Source of the DNA: Methanobacteriota archaeon
Lineage (GTDB): Archaea; Thermoplasmatota; Thermoplasmata; RBG-16-68-12
Direction of reading: 5' to 3'
DNA: 5,048 nucleotides
NCBI GenBank assembly: GCA_005878515.1
Contig: VBLZ01000124.1
Location: 1-5,048 of the forward strand
The notes beneath the pieces were generated by a model, which did not search any database, was not told where the DNA came from, and worked only from the letters and a program-made list of their open reading frames with translations. Positions 1-4,972 of the stretch are shown here, in pieces; positions within the stretch are counted from its first letter, which is position 1; the number at the start of each line of letters is the position of its first letter. Position numbers and translations under genes: made by a program.

Positions 1-266
1 TCGACCGCTTGGGCCGTCTCGAGCGCGTGGAAGCGTCCCGTCTCGACGATGTCCGTCCGGATCTCGCCGAACGCCTTCGGGACGACGTCCCACCGCCGGA
101 GTTCGGCCTCGGGGCGCTTCGCCTCGACGAAGACGACGATGCATCGTTCGTCCGTCTCGCGCCCGCGGATGGACTTGTTGCCGATCGCGACCCCAACCAC
201 GTTGGCCCGGGCGAAGATCGCCGCCTCGTTCGCGGCCTTCGCGGCGCGGACGTCGTCCGCTGGCAT
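1..266 (-). CDS. Partial protein (N-terminal 88 codons); leading segment of putative trypsin-like peptidase family
   Basis: Only the N-terminus is present; the reading frame is open to the left edge, so the catalytic part, if any, is not visible. Seen: a charged Ala-rich helix (residues 1-20), then NVVGVAIGNK (22-31), a TDE turn (38-40), the beta strand CIVVFVEAK (42-50), VVPK (61-64) and TDIVETG (71-77). From memory of the family, this order (N-V-V-G-V-x-x-G-x-K, T-x-E, V-V-x-V-x-x-K, P-x-x-x-x-x-x-x-T-D-V-x-E-x-G) marks the leading domain of putative trypsin-like or Nal1-like serine peptidases in bacteria and archaea; the match cannot be tested here. The ATG at 266 lies 3 bases after the stop of the upstream membrane gene, and a purine-rich GGAAGGGGTGA runs over that stop, so translation is probably coupled. 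The family call is tentative; the existence of the gene is well supported. Confidence 0.6.
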   Translation of the reverse strand, partial: MPADDVRAAKAANEAAIFARANVVGVAIGNKSIRGRETDERCIVVFVEAKRPEAELRRWDVVPKAFGEIRTDIVETGRFHALETAQAV

Positions 267-269
267 GGC

Positions 270-563
270 TCACCCCTTCCGTTCGAATGCGCTGATCTCG
301 AGGAGGCCTTCGCCGAGCTTGCCGCCCGCCGTCGTGCCGGCCACCCGCACGATCATGTTCGACACGAAGCCGATGAAGATCCCGATTCCGTAGTACGCGA
401 GGAGGTCCGTAGCATACAGGAAGGACATCATGCTCACCCCGAAGACGATCGCCATGAACGCGGCGAAGGCGCCCCATTGGACCTTGTAGCGGCGCACCGC
501 GAACAGGAGGAACCATCCGAGGACCGTACCCATGAGGACGAGCCCCAGCTGGTTGATGTCCAT
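270..563 (-). CDS. Small three-helix membrane protein of unknown function (97 aa)
   Basis: I do not recognise a family. The 97 residues contain three clear hydrophobic stretches: about 5-23 (LGLVLMGTVLGWFLLFAV), 32-50 and 57-77. They are joined by a basic loop, RRYK (24-27), and a short loop with an aspartate (ATD, 51-53). A small-residue tail follows (GTTAGGKLGEG, 76-86) ending in FERKG. With the positive-inside rule the RRYK loop would be cytoplasmic, which puts the N-terminus outside; this is inference. The ATG at 563 was chosen because GAGGGAG lies just upstream and the hydrophobic pattern begins right after it; the frame stays open far upstream but that extension is a charged, non-protein-like shadow of the opposite-strand gene. 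It is probably the first gene of a two-gene unit with the peptidase-like gene 3 bases downstream, and may anchor or assist it. Confidence 0.72.
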   Translation of the reverse strand: MDINQLGLVLMGTVLGWFLLFAVRRYKVQWGAFAAFMAIVFGVSMMSFLYATDLLAYYGIGIFIGFVSNMIVRVAGTTAGGKLGEGLLEISAFERKG

Positions 564-601
564 GGACTCCCTCGGAGAATAGGCGAAATTCCGGCGATTC
601 C

Positions 602-610
602 GGATAAAGG
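602..610 (-). promoter_or_regulatory. Candidate TATA box for the minus-strand membrane/peptidase-like pair
   Basis: CCTTTATCC on the minus strand is an AT-rich island in GC-rich sequence. An archaeal start about 26 bases downstream would fall near 580, giving a leader of roughly 17 bases that includes the GAGGGAG ribosome site before the ATG at 563. No clear purine-rich BRE precedes it, so this is a positional argument only. Confidence 0.35.
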
Positions 611-630
611 AACCGGCGCGGTTCTCACTC

Positions 631-639
631 GAAATAACG
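631..639 (+). promoter_or_regulatory. Candidate TATA box for the plus-strand zinc-ribbon membrane gene
   Basis: GAAATAACG is the other AT-rich island in the 147-base divergent region. A transcript starting about 26 bases downstream (near 661) would have a leader of about 50 bases carrying the strong GGAGGT site. The two candidate boxes are only about 20 bases apart and face away from each other, so the two divergent units might compete for or share a regulator. Weak consensus match. Confidence 0.28.
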
Positions 640-697
640 TGGCCACTCGTGGGCCAACCGCCACAAGACTCAACTACTTCGCGGCCAGATGCCCGGC

Positions 698-703
698 GGA
701 GGT
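698..703 (+). promoter_or_regulatory. Shine-Dalgarno GGAGGT that decides a TTG start
   Basis: A perfect GGAGGT ends 7 bases before the TTG at 711. No ATG or GTG in the same frame lies close to it, and the zinc ribbon begins six residues later. This fixes the start of the downstream gene despite an open frame extending back nearly to the left edge. Confidence 0.8.
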
Positions 704-710
704 AGCGCGC

Positions 711-1883
711 TTGTCCGCCTCGATTGCGTGTCCCGCCTGCGGGACCGCGAACGCCGCGACGAACACGTTCTGCGTGAACTGCGGGACCCGCCTCGGATCC
801 GTCGTCCCCGCGGCTCCCGTCGTCCCGCCGGCCGGCCCTCCAGCCGCCGCGCCGCCTCCGTATGTTCCCTATCCGACGCCGTACCCGTATTACGCGCCCC
901 TCCCGCGGAGGGCGACCTTCGGAGACATGCTCTCCGGCCTCTTCGACGTGTGGTCGAAGAACTTCTTGCCTTTCTTCGTCGTTTATCTCGCCCTGGGCGC
1001 GGCGACCGGCGCAGTCGCGGCGGTCGTCTCGTACGCCATCTTCGGGACAGTCGTCATTGGCGCGGGTTTCTTCGGGGTCCCCGCGACGACCCTGCCGACC
1101 GTGGACCTCGGACTCCTCCTCCTCTCCGGGGCCGCCACGTTCGTCATCTCCGCGATCCTCGTGAGCATCGTGACGGGCTCCATGACGGAGTACGCGGTCC
1201 GTCGGTACCGCGGCGAGCCGATGACCCTGGAGCGGGCCTTCCGACGGGGGCTCGAGCGGTTCCTCAGCATCCTTGGGGCCTACGCGCTGCTCGAGCTCCT
1301 CATCTTCGGACTCGTCACCCTCCCCCTCCTCCTGATTCTCGTGGCCCTCGTGGCGGGATTGAGCGGTGCGTCGAGCACGATCGCCCTCCTGTGCGGTGGG
1401 CTTATTCTCTTCGTCGTGCTCGGCGTCCTGGCGCTCTTCCTCTACATCGCGCTCGCTCTCTACCCTCCCGCGATCATGATGGAGAATGCGAGCGCGGTCG
1501 GAGGGCTTTCGCGGAGCTGGCAGATGACCCGAGGCCACCGCTGGTCGCTGTTTGGCGCGATCCTGGTCACGGCGATTCTCGTGGGCGTCATCAGCATCGC
1601 CATCTCGATCCCCCTCGGTCTCGTCGGGTCCGCAGGCGGGCTGATCGTCGCGGCGTTCGTCTCGGTCGTGTCCTCGGCGTTGGTCAGCGCGTTCGTCGGT
1701 TCGTGGATCGTCATCCTCGTCGCGGTCGCGTATGACTTGTTGGTCCGCCACCCGACTCCCTACTTCGGCGCTGCGCCACCGTATATGTCAGGCCCTGCGG
1801 TCGCTCCTCCGCTCGGCGCCGCGCAGGCAGGTCCGCCGCCTCCACCGGTGTCTCCTCCGTCGGGACCGCCTCCCGGCCCATGA
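711..1883 (+). CDS. Zinc-ribbon six-helix membrane protein, GPDPase-membrane/YciC-like (390 aa)
   Basis: Start is TTG at 711, set by GGAGGT 7 bases upstream. Order of parts: an N-terminal zinc ribbon with CPAC (7-10) and CVNC (21-24); a Pro/Ala/Tyr-rich linker (33-65); six hydrophobic segments at about 86-110, 133-157, 185-213, 222-252, 278-302 and 308-340; and a proline-rich tail (348-390) ending GPPPGP. The stretch YPPAIMMENASAVGGLSRSW (251-270) followed by QMTRGHRW resembles the signature after the central helices of the broad GPDPase-membrane/YciC/DUF975-type superfamily, where a conserved 'all-Ser-Trp-x-x-x-x-G' turn recurs. These membrane proteins have no established enzymatic role. The zinc ribbon and proline arms are probably cytoplasmic docking parts (inference). 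It is followed after 32 bases by the tRNA thiolase gene on the same strand, but a TATA-like box in the gap argues for a separate promoter. Confidence 0.82.
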   Translation: MSASIACPACGTANAATNTFCVNCGTRLGSVVPAAPVVPPAGPPAAAPPPYVPYPTPYPYYAPLPRRATFGDMLSGLFDVWSKNFLPFFVVYLALGAATGAVAAVVSYAIFGTVVIGAGFFGVPATTLPTVDLGLLLLSGAATFVISAILVSIVTGSMTEYAVRRYRGEPMTLERAFRRGLERFLSILGAYALLELLIFGLVTLPLLLILVALVAGLSGASSTIALLCGGLILFVVLGVLALFLYIALALYPPAIMMENASAVGGLSRSWQMTRGHRWSLFGAILVTAILVGVISIAISIPLGLVGSAGGLIVAAFVSVVSSALVSAFVGSWIVILVAVAYDLLVRHPTPYFGAAPPYMSGPAVAPPLGAAQAGPPPPPVSPPSGPPPGP

Positions 1884-1885
1884 GG

Positions 1886-1892
1886 TCTTAAG
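1886..1892 (+). promoter_or_regulatory. TATA-like box for a leaderless TtuA/Ncs6 transcript
   Basis: TCTTAAG sits directly after the upstream stop codon. Its centre (1889.5) is 26.5 bases before the GTG at 1916, which is the normal archaeal distance to the transcription start, and only 20.5 before the alternative TTG at 1910. No Shine-Dalgarno sequence lies in the last 20 bases before the gene. Both facts favour a leaderless mRNA beginning at the GTG. Confidence 0.5.
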
Positions 1893-1915
1893 CCGCGGCG
1901 CCGATTCGTTTGGCC

Positions 1916-2881
1916 GTGGCGTGCGATCGATGTGGGGAGCCGGCCGTCGAATGGATCCGGTACAGCGGGGACCACTTGTGCCGCCAACATTTTCTCGATT
2001 TCGTCGAGCGTCGTGCGAAGCGCGAGTTCCGATCCCAGGTCGAGCTCCGCGGCGGGGAACGGATTGCGATCGGGATGAGCGGAGGGAAGGACTCAAGCAC
2101 GACGGCAGCGCTGCTCGCGAAGTTTCTCGAGAACCGACGCGACATCGACCTGATCGGCATCACAATCGATGAGGGGATTGCGTCCTACCGGCCCCAGGGA
2201 ATCGACTACGCGCGACGCCTTTGCACGCGCTTTGGGATTGAGCATCGGGTCCTTGCCTACACCGAAACCGCGGGGCATGCGATGGACGACGTGGTCTTGG
2301 TGGATCCGGAAGCAATCCCGTGCAGCTATTGCGGCCCGTTCCGCCGGGAGGCCCTCAACCGTGCGGCCCGCGAGGTCGAGGCCGACTACGTCGCCACCGG
2401 CCTGAACCTCGACGATACGGCTCAGTCGATCCTCATGAACGTCGCGCGCGGGGACATCGAGAAGCTCGCCCGGATGGGACCTCACGAGACGCGCCAGCCC
2501 GGACTCGTGCCGCGGATCCAGCCGCTCCGCATGATCCCCGAGAAGGAGGTCTATCTCTACGCCCTCCTGAGCGGCATCGAATTCCACGACGCGACGTGTC
2601 CGTATGCGGAGCGGGCGCAGCGCGGGCGATTCCGCGACATCGTGCATCGCCTCGAGGAGGAAAGCCCCGGCACGCGCCATGCCATCGTGAGCGGCTACGA
2701 TCAGATGCGACCGCTCCTCCAGGGGAAGTATCCGCCTGCGGCGCTCAACGCATGCGCCCGATGCGGAGAGCCGACGATTAACGAAATCTGTAAGGCGTGT
2801 GAACTTCGGGAACGGATCGCAAGAATCTCATCGGTCGCTCAGCGTGCGAGGAAATTGGACAGGGAGCCTCGTGAAGGATAA
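1916..2881 (+). CDS. TtuA/Ncs6-family tRNA 2-thiouridine synthetase (TIGR00269-type PP-loop ATPase, 321 aa)
   Basis: This enzyme class activates a tRNA uridine with ATP and inserts sulfur as 2-thiouridine, at position 54 (TtuA) or 34 (Ncs6/CTU1); the sequence does not settle which. Seen in order: N-terminal zinc finger C3-x2-C6 ... C22-x2-H25; PP-loop SGGKDS (55-60); CSYC (136-139) and C228 in ATCPYAE, the three cysteines that in TtuA hold a [4Fe-4S] cluster; GLNLDD (162-167); RGDIEKLAR (178-186); R-x-R-F-R-D (236-241); and C-terminal zinc finger CARC (280-283) with CKAC (292-295). Full length for the family. GTG at 1916 is preferred over TTG at 1910 because family proteins usually begin M-x-C-x-x-C and because of the TATA spacing. 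Odd point: the usual G-H-N-x-D-D has Leu for His (163). The 3' end overlaps the next gene by 11 bases. Sulfur would normally come from a ubiquitin-like carrier (TtuB/Urm1 or SAMP), none of which is here. Confidence 0.92.
   Translation: MACDRCGEPAVEWIRYSGDHLCRQHFLDFVERRAKREFRSQVELRGGERIAIGMSGGKDSSTTAALLAKFLENRRDIDLIGITIDEGIASYRPQGIDYARRLCTRFGIEHRVLAYTETAGHAMDDVVLVDPEAIPCSYCGPFRREALNRAAREVEADYVATGLNLDDTAQSILMNVARGDIEKLARMGPHETRQPGLVPRIQPLRMIPEKEVYLYALLSGIEFHDATCPYAERAQRGRFRDIVHRLEEESPGTRHAIVSGYDQMRPLLQGKYPPAALNACARCGEPTINEICKACELRERIARISSVAQRARKLDREPREG
2862..2866 (+). promoter_or_regulatory. Shine-Dalgarno GGGAG inside the thiolase gene, for the overlapping membrane gene
   Basis: GGGAG ends 4 bases before the GTG at 2871. 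The spacing is short but the site is the only purine run near the stop of the upstream gene, and it supports re-initiation at an overlapping start. Confidence 0.45.
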
Positions 2882-3380
2882 ATCCACCTCGTTCGCGTTC
2901 TTGGCCATCCGGGGCAAGTTTGTTCGGGTTGCATCAGCGGACCGCCGCGAAATTCTCCTGGTGCAACCAGGATCGATGCGCCTAATCAAGCCAAAGGCCG
3001 GAACGTGGCAGGTGCGGACGCAGGCCCTCTGGGGGATCAGCATGGGCACATTGGTTAGTACGTCTTTGGTCGCGGGAATTCTTCAGAGTGCACACGCAAA
3101 CTTGCCCCTGCAAGCGGTCTCCGTTGGGGGCGTTCTTACGATTTTCATTCTCATCGGCTCACTCCAACAAGGGATGATCTTGAATCGACTGGCCCGCAGA
3201 GAGGGGAGTACATCTGAGCAACTACACCTGAAATCCTTCAAATTGGGACGTTTTGGTCAATCTCTGGTCGTGGGGGCCGTCGGTGGCGATTTCGCGCTGA
3301 CAGTCTATGGCTCACGCCGCCGGTTCGCGGCGGCTTTGAGAACTCTTGGCCGCCTTCCGGGCGAGGAAGGGAGCGCCTAG
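2871..3380 (+). CDS. Membrane protein of unknown function, two predicted helices (169 aa)
   Basis: I do not recognise a family. From GTG 2871 the protein has a soluble N-terminal part with alternating beta-like strands (SFAFLAIRGKFVRVAS, 7-22; REILLVQPGSMRLIK, 26-40), two hydrophobic segments at about 52-73 and 79-103 separated by SAHANLPL, and a C-terminal soluble part with GQSLVVGAVGGDFALTVYG (129-147) and a basic helix SRRRFAAALRTLG (148-160). The strand-rich halves either side of a helical hairpin with a final helix recall membrane proteins of the PH-like/bPH type, but this is only a shape argument. The start overlaps the thiolase gene by 11 bases, so the two are probably cotranscribed and coupled. 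Composition differs from neighbours: by hand count 35, 31 and 35 G/C of 60 at 2881-2940, 3181-3240 and 3241-3300, against 47 of 60 at 2341-2400. Earlier in-frame starts such as GTG 2799 would give an 83-base overlap and are less likely. Confidence 0.7.
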   Translation: MKDKSTSFAFLAIRGKFVRVASADRREILLVQPGSMRLIKPKAGTWQVRTQALWGISMGTLVSTSLVAGILQSAHANLPLQAVSVGGVLTIFILIGSLQQGMILNRLARREGSTSEQLHLKSFKLGRFGQSLVVGAVGGDFALTVYGSRRRFAAALRTLGRLPGEEGSA

Positions 3381-3449
3381 GGCAATCCTCGCCAGTTTTG
3401 TCCGCTCGTCGATGGACAATTGCTCTACCGGTTGTCCTCGAACGAGCAT
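3312..3449 (-). CDS. Doubtful small ORF (45 aa), antisense to the end of the membrane gene
   Basis: On the minus strand, between purA and the convergent membrane gene, an ATG at 3449 is preceded by GGTGA at a 5-base gap. The 45 codons give a protein-like string, with SIDERTKLARIALGAPFLA (12-30) predicted as one amphipathic helix and a basic tail (RKAAKSSQSRR, 31-41). The frame is open for 18 more codons upstream of the ATG, including FEPACLVK, so it may be a remnant of a longer gene. The last 69 bases are antisense to the end of the gene that stops at 3380, which argues against it. It lies 91 bases after the purA stop and could be read by read-through transcription. No family recognised; real status unknown. 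Confidence 0.25.
   Translation of the reverse strand: MLVRGQPVEQLSIDERTKLARIALGAPFLARKAAKSSQSRREPAA
3316..3334. other. GC-only hairpin, 7-bp stem with 5-base loop
   Basis: GCCGCCG at 3316-3322 and CGGCGGC at 3328-3334 are perfect reverse complements around GTTCG. The element lies within the 3' part of the membrane gene (codons for its Arg/Ala-rich final helix) and just before the stop of the minus-strand mini-ORF. On the plus strand it is followed by TTT only, so it is not a typical terminator. It may simply reflect Arg-Arg-Arg and Ala-Ala-Ala codons. Confidence 0.5.
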
Positions 3450-3540
3450 CGACTTCACCAAGCACGCCGGTTCAAAGCCACTTCGATCGCGGAATCGGGC
3501 CGCTCATGAGGGAAGGTGCGAGGTGACGGGACGGCACCTG

Positions 3541-4833
3541 TTATTGTCCGATTGTCGCGGCCCGAGGCCGACCCACTGAGATGATGCGCACGGGAACCTT
3601 GAGCTGCGCCTCGATGAACCCGAGATACTTCCTCACCGCCTCCGAGAGCGCACGCTTCCCTTTCTTAGCGGTGGCGATCCACTGGGATTCGGTGAGATCC
3701 GCCCAGCCTTTGAACTCGCGGTAAACGGGTTCGCACCGCGACAACACGCGCATGCTCGCGGGGAATTCCTTGATCGTTTCTCCATCGGCACGATAGCTCA
3801 CACACACCGGGATCCGGTCGAGCCCGCCAAGCACATCGAGTTTCGTCACCGCCAGGCTTACGAGACCGTTCACGCGCACGGCCATCCGGAGCATCACGAG
3901 ATCGAGCCAACCGACGCGCCGCGGCCTTCGGGTCGTCGTGCCGTATTCGCCTCCGCCCCGTTCGCGTAGGTATTCCGCCGTGTCCCCTTCGACTTCCGTG
4001 GGAAACGGTCCGGTGCCGACGCGAGATGTGAAGGCCTTCGCGACGCCGACGATATCCGTCAAGAATTGCGGTCCCACCCCGGCACCGACGGAGGCCGCCC
4101 CGGCGACGCAGTCGCTCGAAGTACCATACGGATAGACCCCATGGTCGATGCAGAGGTGCGTGCCCTGTGCGCCCTCAAACAGGATCCGTTTCCGACGCCG
4201 GATCGCCTGGTCGAGCCATGCGGACGTGTCCGCGACGAACGGCGCGAGACGTGCGCCGAACTCGACCTGTTCCTTGTAGAGTGCCTCCAGATCGAGGCGT
4301 TCCGTCCCCCCGTAGGCATCGATGAGCCGCTGCTTGATCGGTACCATCGTCTCGAGCTTCTCTCGGAGGGCGAGGGGATCGACGAGGTCGCACATCCGGA
4401 TTCCGAAACGGCCCACCTTGTCCTCGAACGAGGGACCGATTCCCCGAAGCGTCGTGCCGGCTCCCAGGTTGCCTTTCAGTTTCTCCTCGAGGCGGTCGAT
4501 CATCTTGTGGTACGGCATCACGACGTGCGCGCGGTCGCTGATGCGCAGGTTCTCCACTGAGTGGCCGTGAGCGCGCGTCTCTTCGATTTCCTTCAGGAGT
4601 TGGGCCGGATCGATGACCACTCCGTTCCCGATCACGTTCATCGTGCGCTTTCGGAGGACGCCCGAAGGCAGCAGATGGAAGGCGTACATCTGGTCGCCCA
4701 CTTGGACCGTATGGCCCGCGTTCGCGCCGCCCTGGAACCGCACGACGACGTCCGCGCGGTCGGCAAGGTAGTCGACGATCTTCCCCTTACCTTCGTCCCC
4801 AAATTGGGCCCCAACAACAACCGTCGCGGGCAT
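3541..4833 (-). CDS. purA: Adenylosuccinate synthetase (430 aa)
   Basis: Catalyses IMP + aspartate + GTP to adenylosuccinate, the first committed step from IMP to AMP, in the cytoplasm as a dimer. Seen: GDEGKGK (12-18) with catalytic Asp13; NAGHT (38-42) with His41; GTTLRGIGPSFEDK (126-139), the IMP-phosphate loop; Arg142/Arg146 near the dimer contact; FEGAQGTHLCIDHGVYPY (219-236); VGTGPFPTE (272-280); the aspartate loop GTTTRRPRRVGWLD (298-311); TKLDVLGGLD (330-339), the guanine-specific TKxD; and the C-terminal SVGRPRAATI (419-428). Length matches the usual 420-440. Odd points: after YPY the usual V-T-S-S-N-T is G-T-S-S-D-C (237-242), and the usual G-P-x-R near the end reads G-R-P-R. All catalytic residues are kept, so it should be active. 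ATG at 4833 has no Shine-Dalgarno site but a TATA-like box at the right distance. It converges on the plus-strand membrane gene across a 160-base gap. Confidence 0.97.
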   Translation of the reverse strand: MPATVVVGAQFGDEGKGKIVDYLADRADVVVRFQGGANAGHTVQVGDQMYAFHLLPSGVLRKRTMNVIGNGVVIDPAQLLKEIEETRAHGHSVENLRISDRAHVVMPYHKMIDRLEEKLKGNLGAGTTLRGIGPSFEDKVGRFGIRMCDLVDPLALREKLETMVPIKQRLIDAYGGTERLDLEALYKEQVEFGARLAPFVADTSAWLDQAIRRRKRILFEGAQGTHLCIDHGVYPYGTSSDCVAGAASVGAGVGPQFLTDIVGVAKAFTSRVGTGPFPTEVEGDTAEYLRERGGGEYGTTTRRPRRVGWLDLVMLRMAVRVNGLVSLAVTKLDVLGGLDRIPVCVSYRADGETIKEFPASMRVLSRCEPVYREFKGWADLTESQWIATAKKGKRALSEAVRKYLGFIEAQLKVPVRIISVGRPRAATIGQ

Positions 4834-4861
4834 CTGAATCGCCGCCTGAACATCGCCTCAC

Positions 4862-4870
4862 GTTTAATGG
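4862..4870 (-). promoter_or_regulatory. TATA-like box for purA, near-leaderless
   Basis: On the minus strand CCATTAAAC is centred about 33 bases before the purA ATG. A start 26 bases downstream would fall near 4840, leaving about 7 untranslated bases (GATTCAG) with no ribosome binding site. The upstream bases CACAGAACC are moderately purine-rich as for a BRE. Positional and compositional evidence only. Confidence 0.5.
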
Positions 4871-4921
4871 TTCTGTGGGACCGCGATATGGCCTCCTCCC
4901 GTTGGGCGTCGCACCTGCGCG

Positions 4922-4933
4922 GGATTCGAATCC
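4922..4933. repeat. 12-bp perfect palindrome GGATTCGAATCC
   Basis: GGATTCGAATCC is its own reverse complement. It lies 89 bases upstream of the purA start, outside any gene I can support. TTCGAATCC is also found in tRNA T-arms, but the flanks do not form a T-stem on either strand, so a tRNA is not called. It could be an operator for purA or for a divergent transcript, or chance. Confidence 0.4.
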
Positions 4934-4958
4934 GGTAGGGTGGTCGTAGGCCTCGCGC

Positions 4959-4972
4959 GATAACGTTTTATC
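4959..4972. promoter_or_regulatory. AT-rich dyad GATAA-CGTT-TTATC, possible promoter facing the right edge
   Basis: GATAA (4959-4963) and TTATC (4968-4972) are inverted around CGTT, in a GC-rich region. As a plus-strand TATA box (TTTTAT) it would place a start near 4995, just before GGTACC-like sequence; the remaining 50 bases hold a GGGAGGGGG run but no ATG, GTG or TTG follows it before the edge. As a minus-strand box it could be a second, distal purA promoter with a leader of about 110 bases. Both readings are open. Confidence 0.3.

Noticed and set aside
9..710. Upstream extension of the zinc-ribbon gene's frame to near the left edge
   Set aside because: The extension is highly charged, antisense to two better supported minus-strand genes, and the strong GGAGGT before TTG 711 marks the real start.
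564..1751. Long open minus-strand frame antisense to the zinc-ribbon gene and continuous with the small membrane protein
   Set aside because: Its Arg/Asp/Glu-rich low-complexity translation is the usual antisense shadow of a hydrophobic GC-rich gene; the ATG at 563 with GAGGGAG gives a normal protein.
3514..3539. Possible terminator hairpin AGGTG...CACCT in the convergent gap
   Set aside because: Only a 5-bp stem with a 9-base loop and no T-run on either strand after it.
4915..4940. Possible tRNA T-arm around TTCGAATCC
   Set aside because: With the loop TTCGAAT the closing pair is A-C on both strands and only about three of five stem pairs form at best. No matching acceptor strand or D-arm was found at the right distance on either strand.
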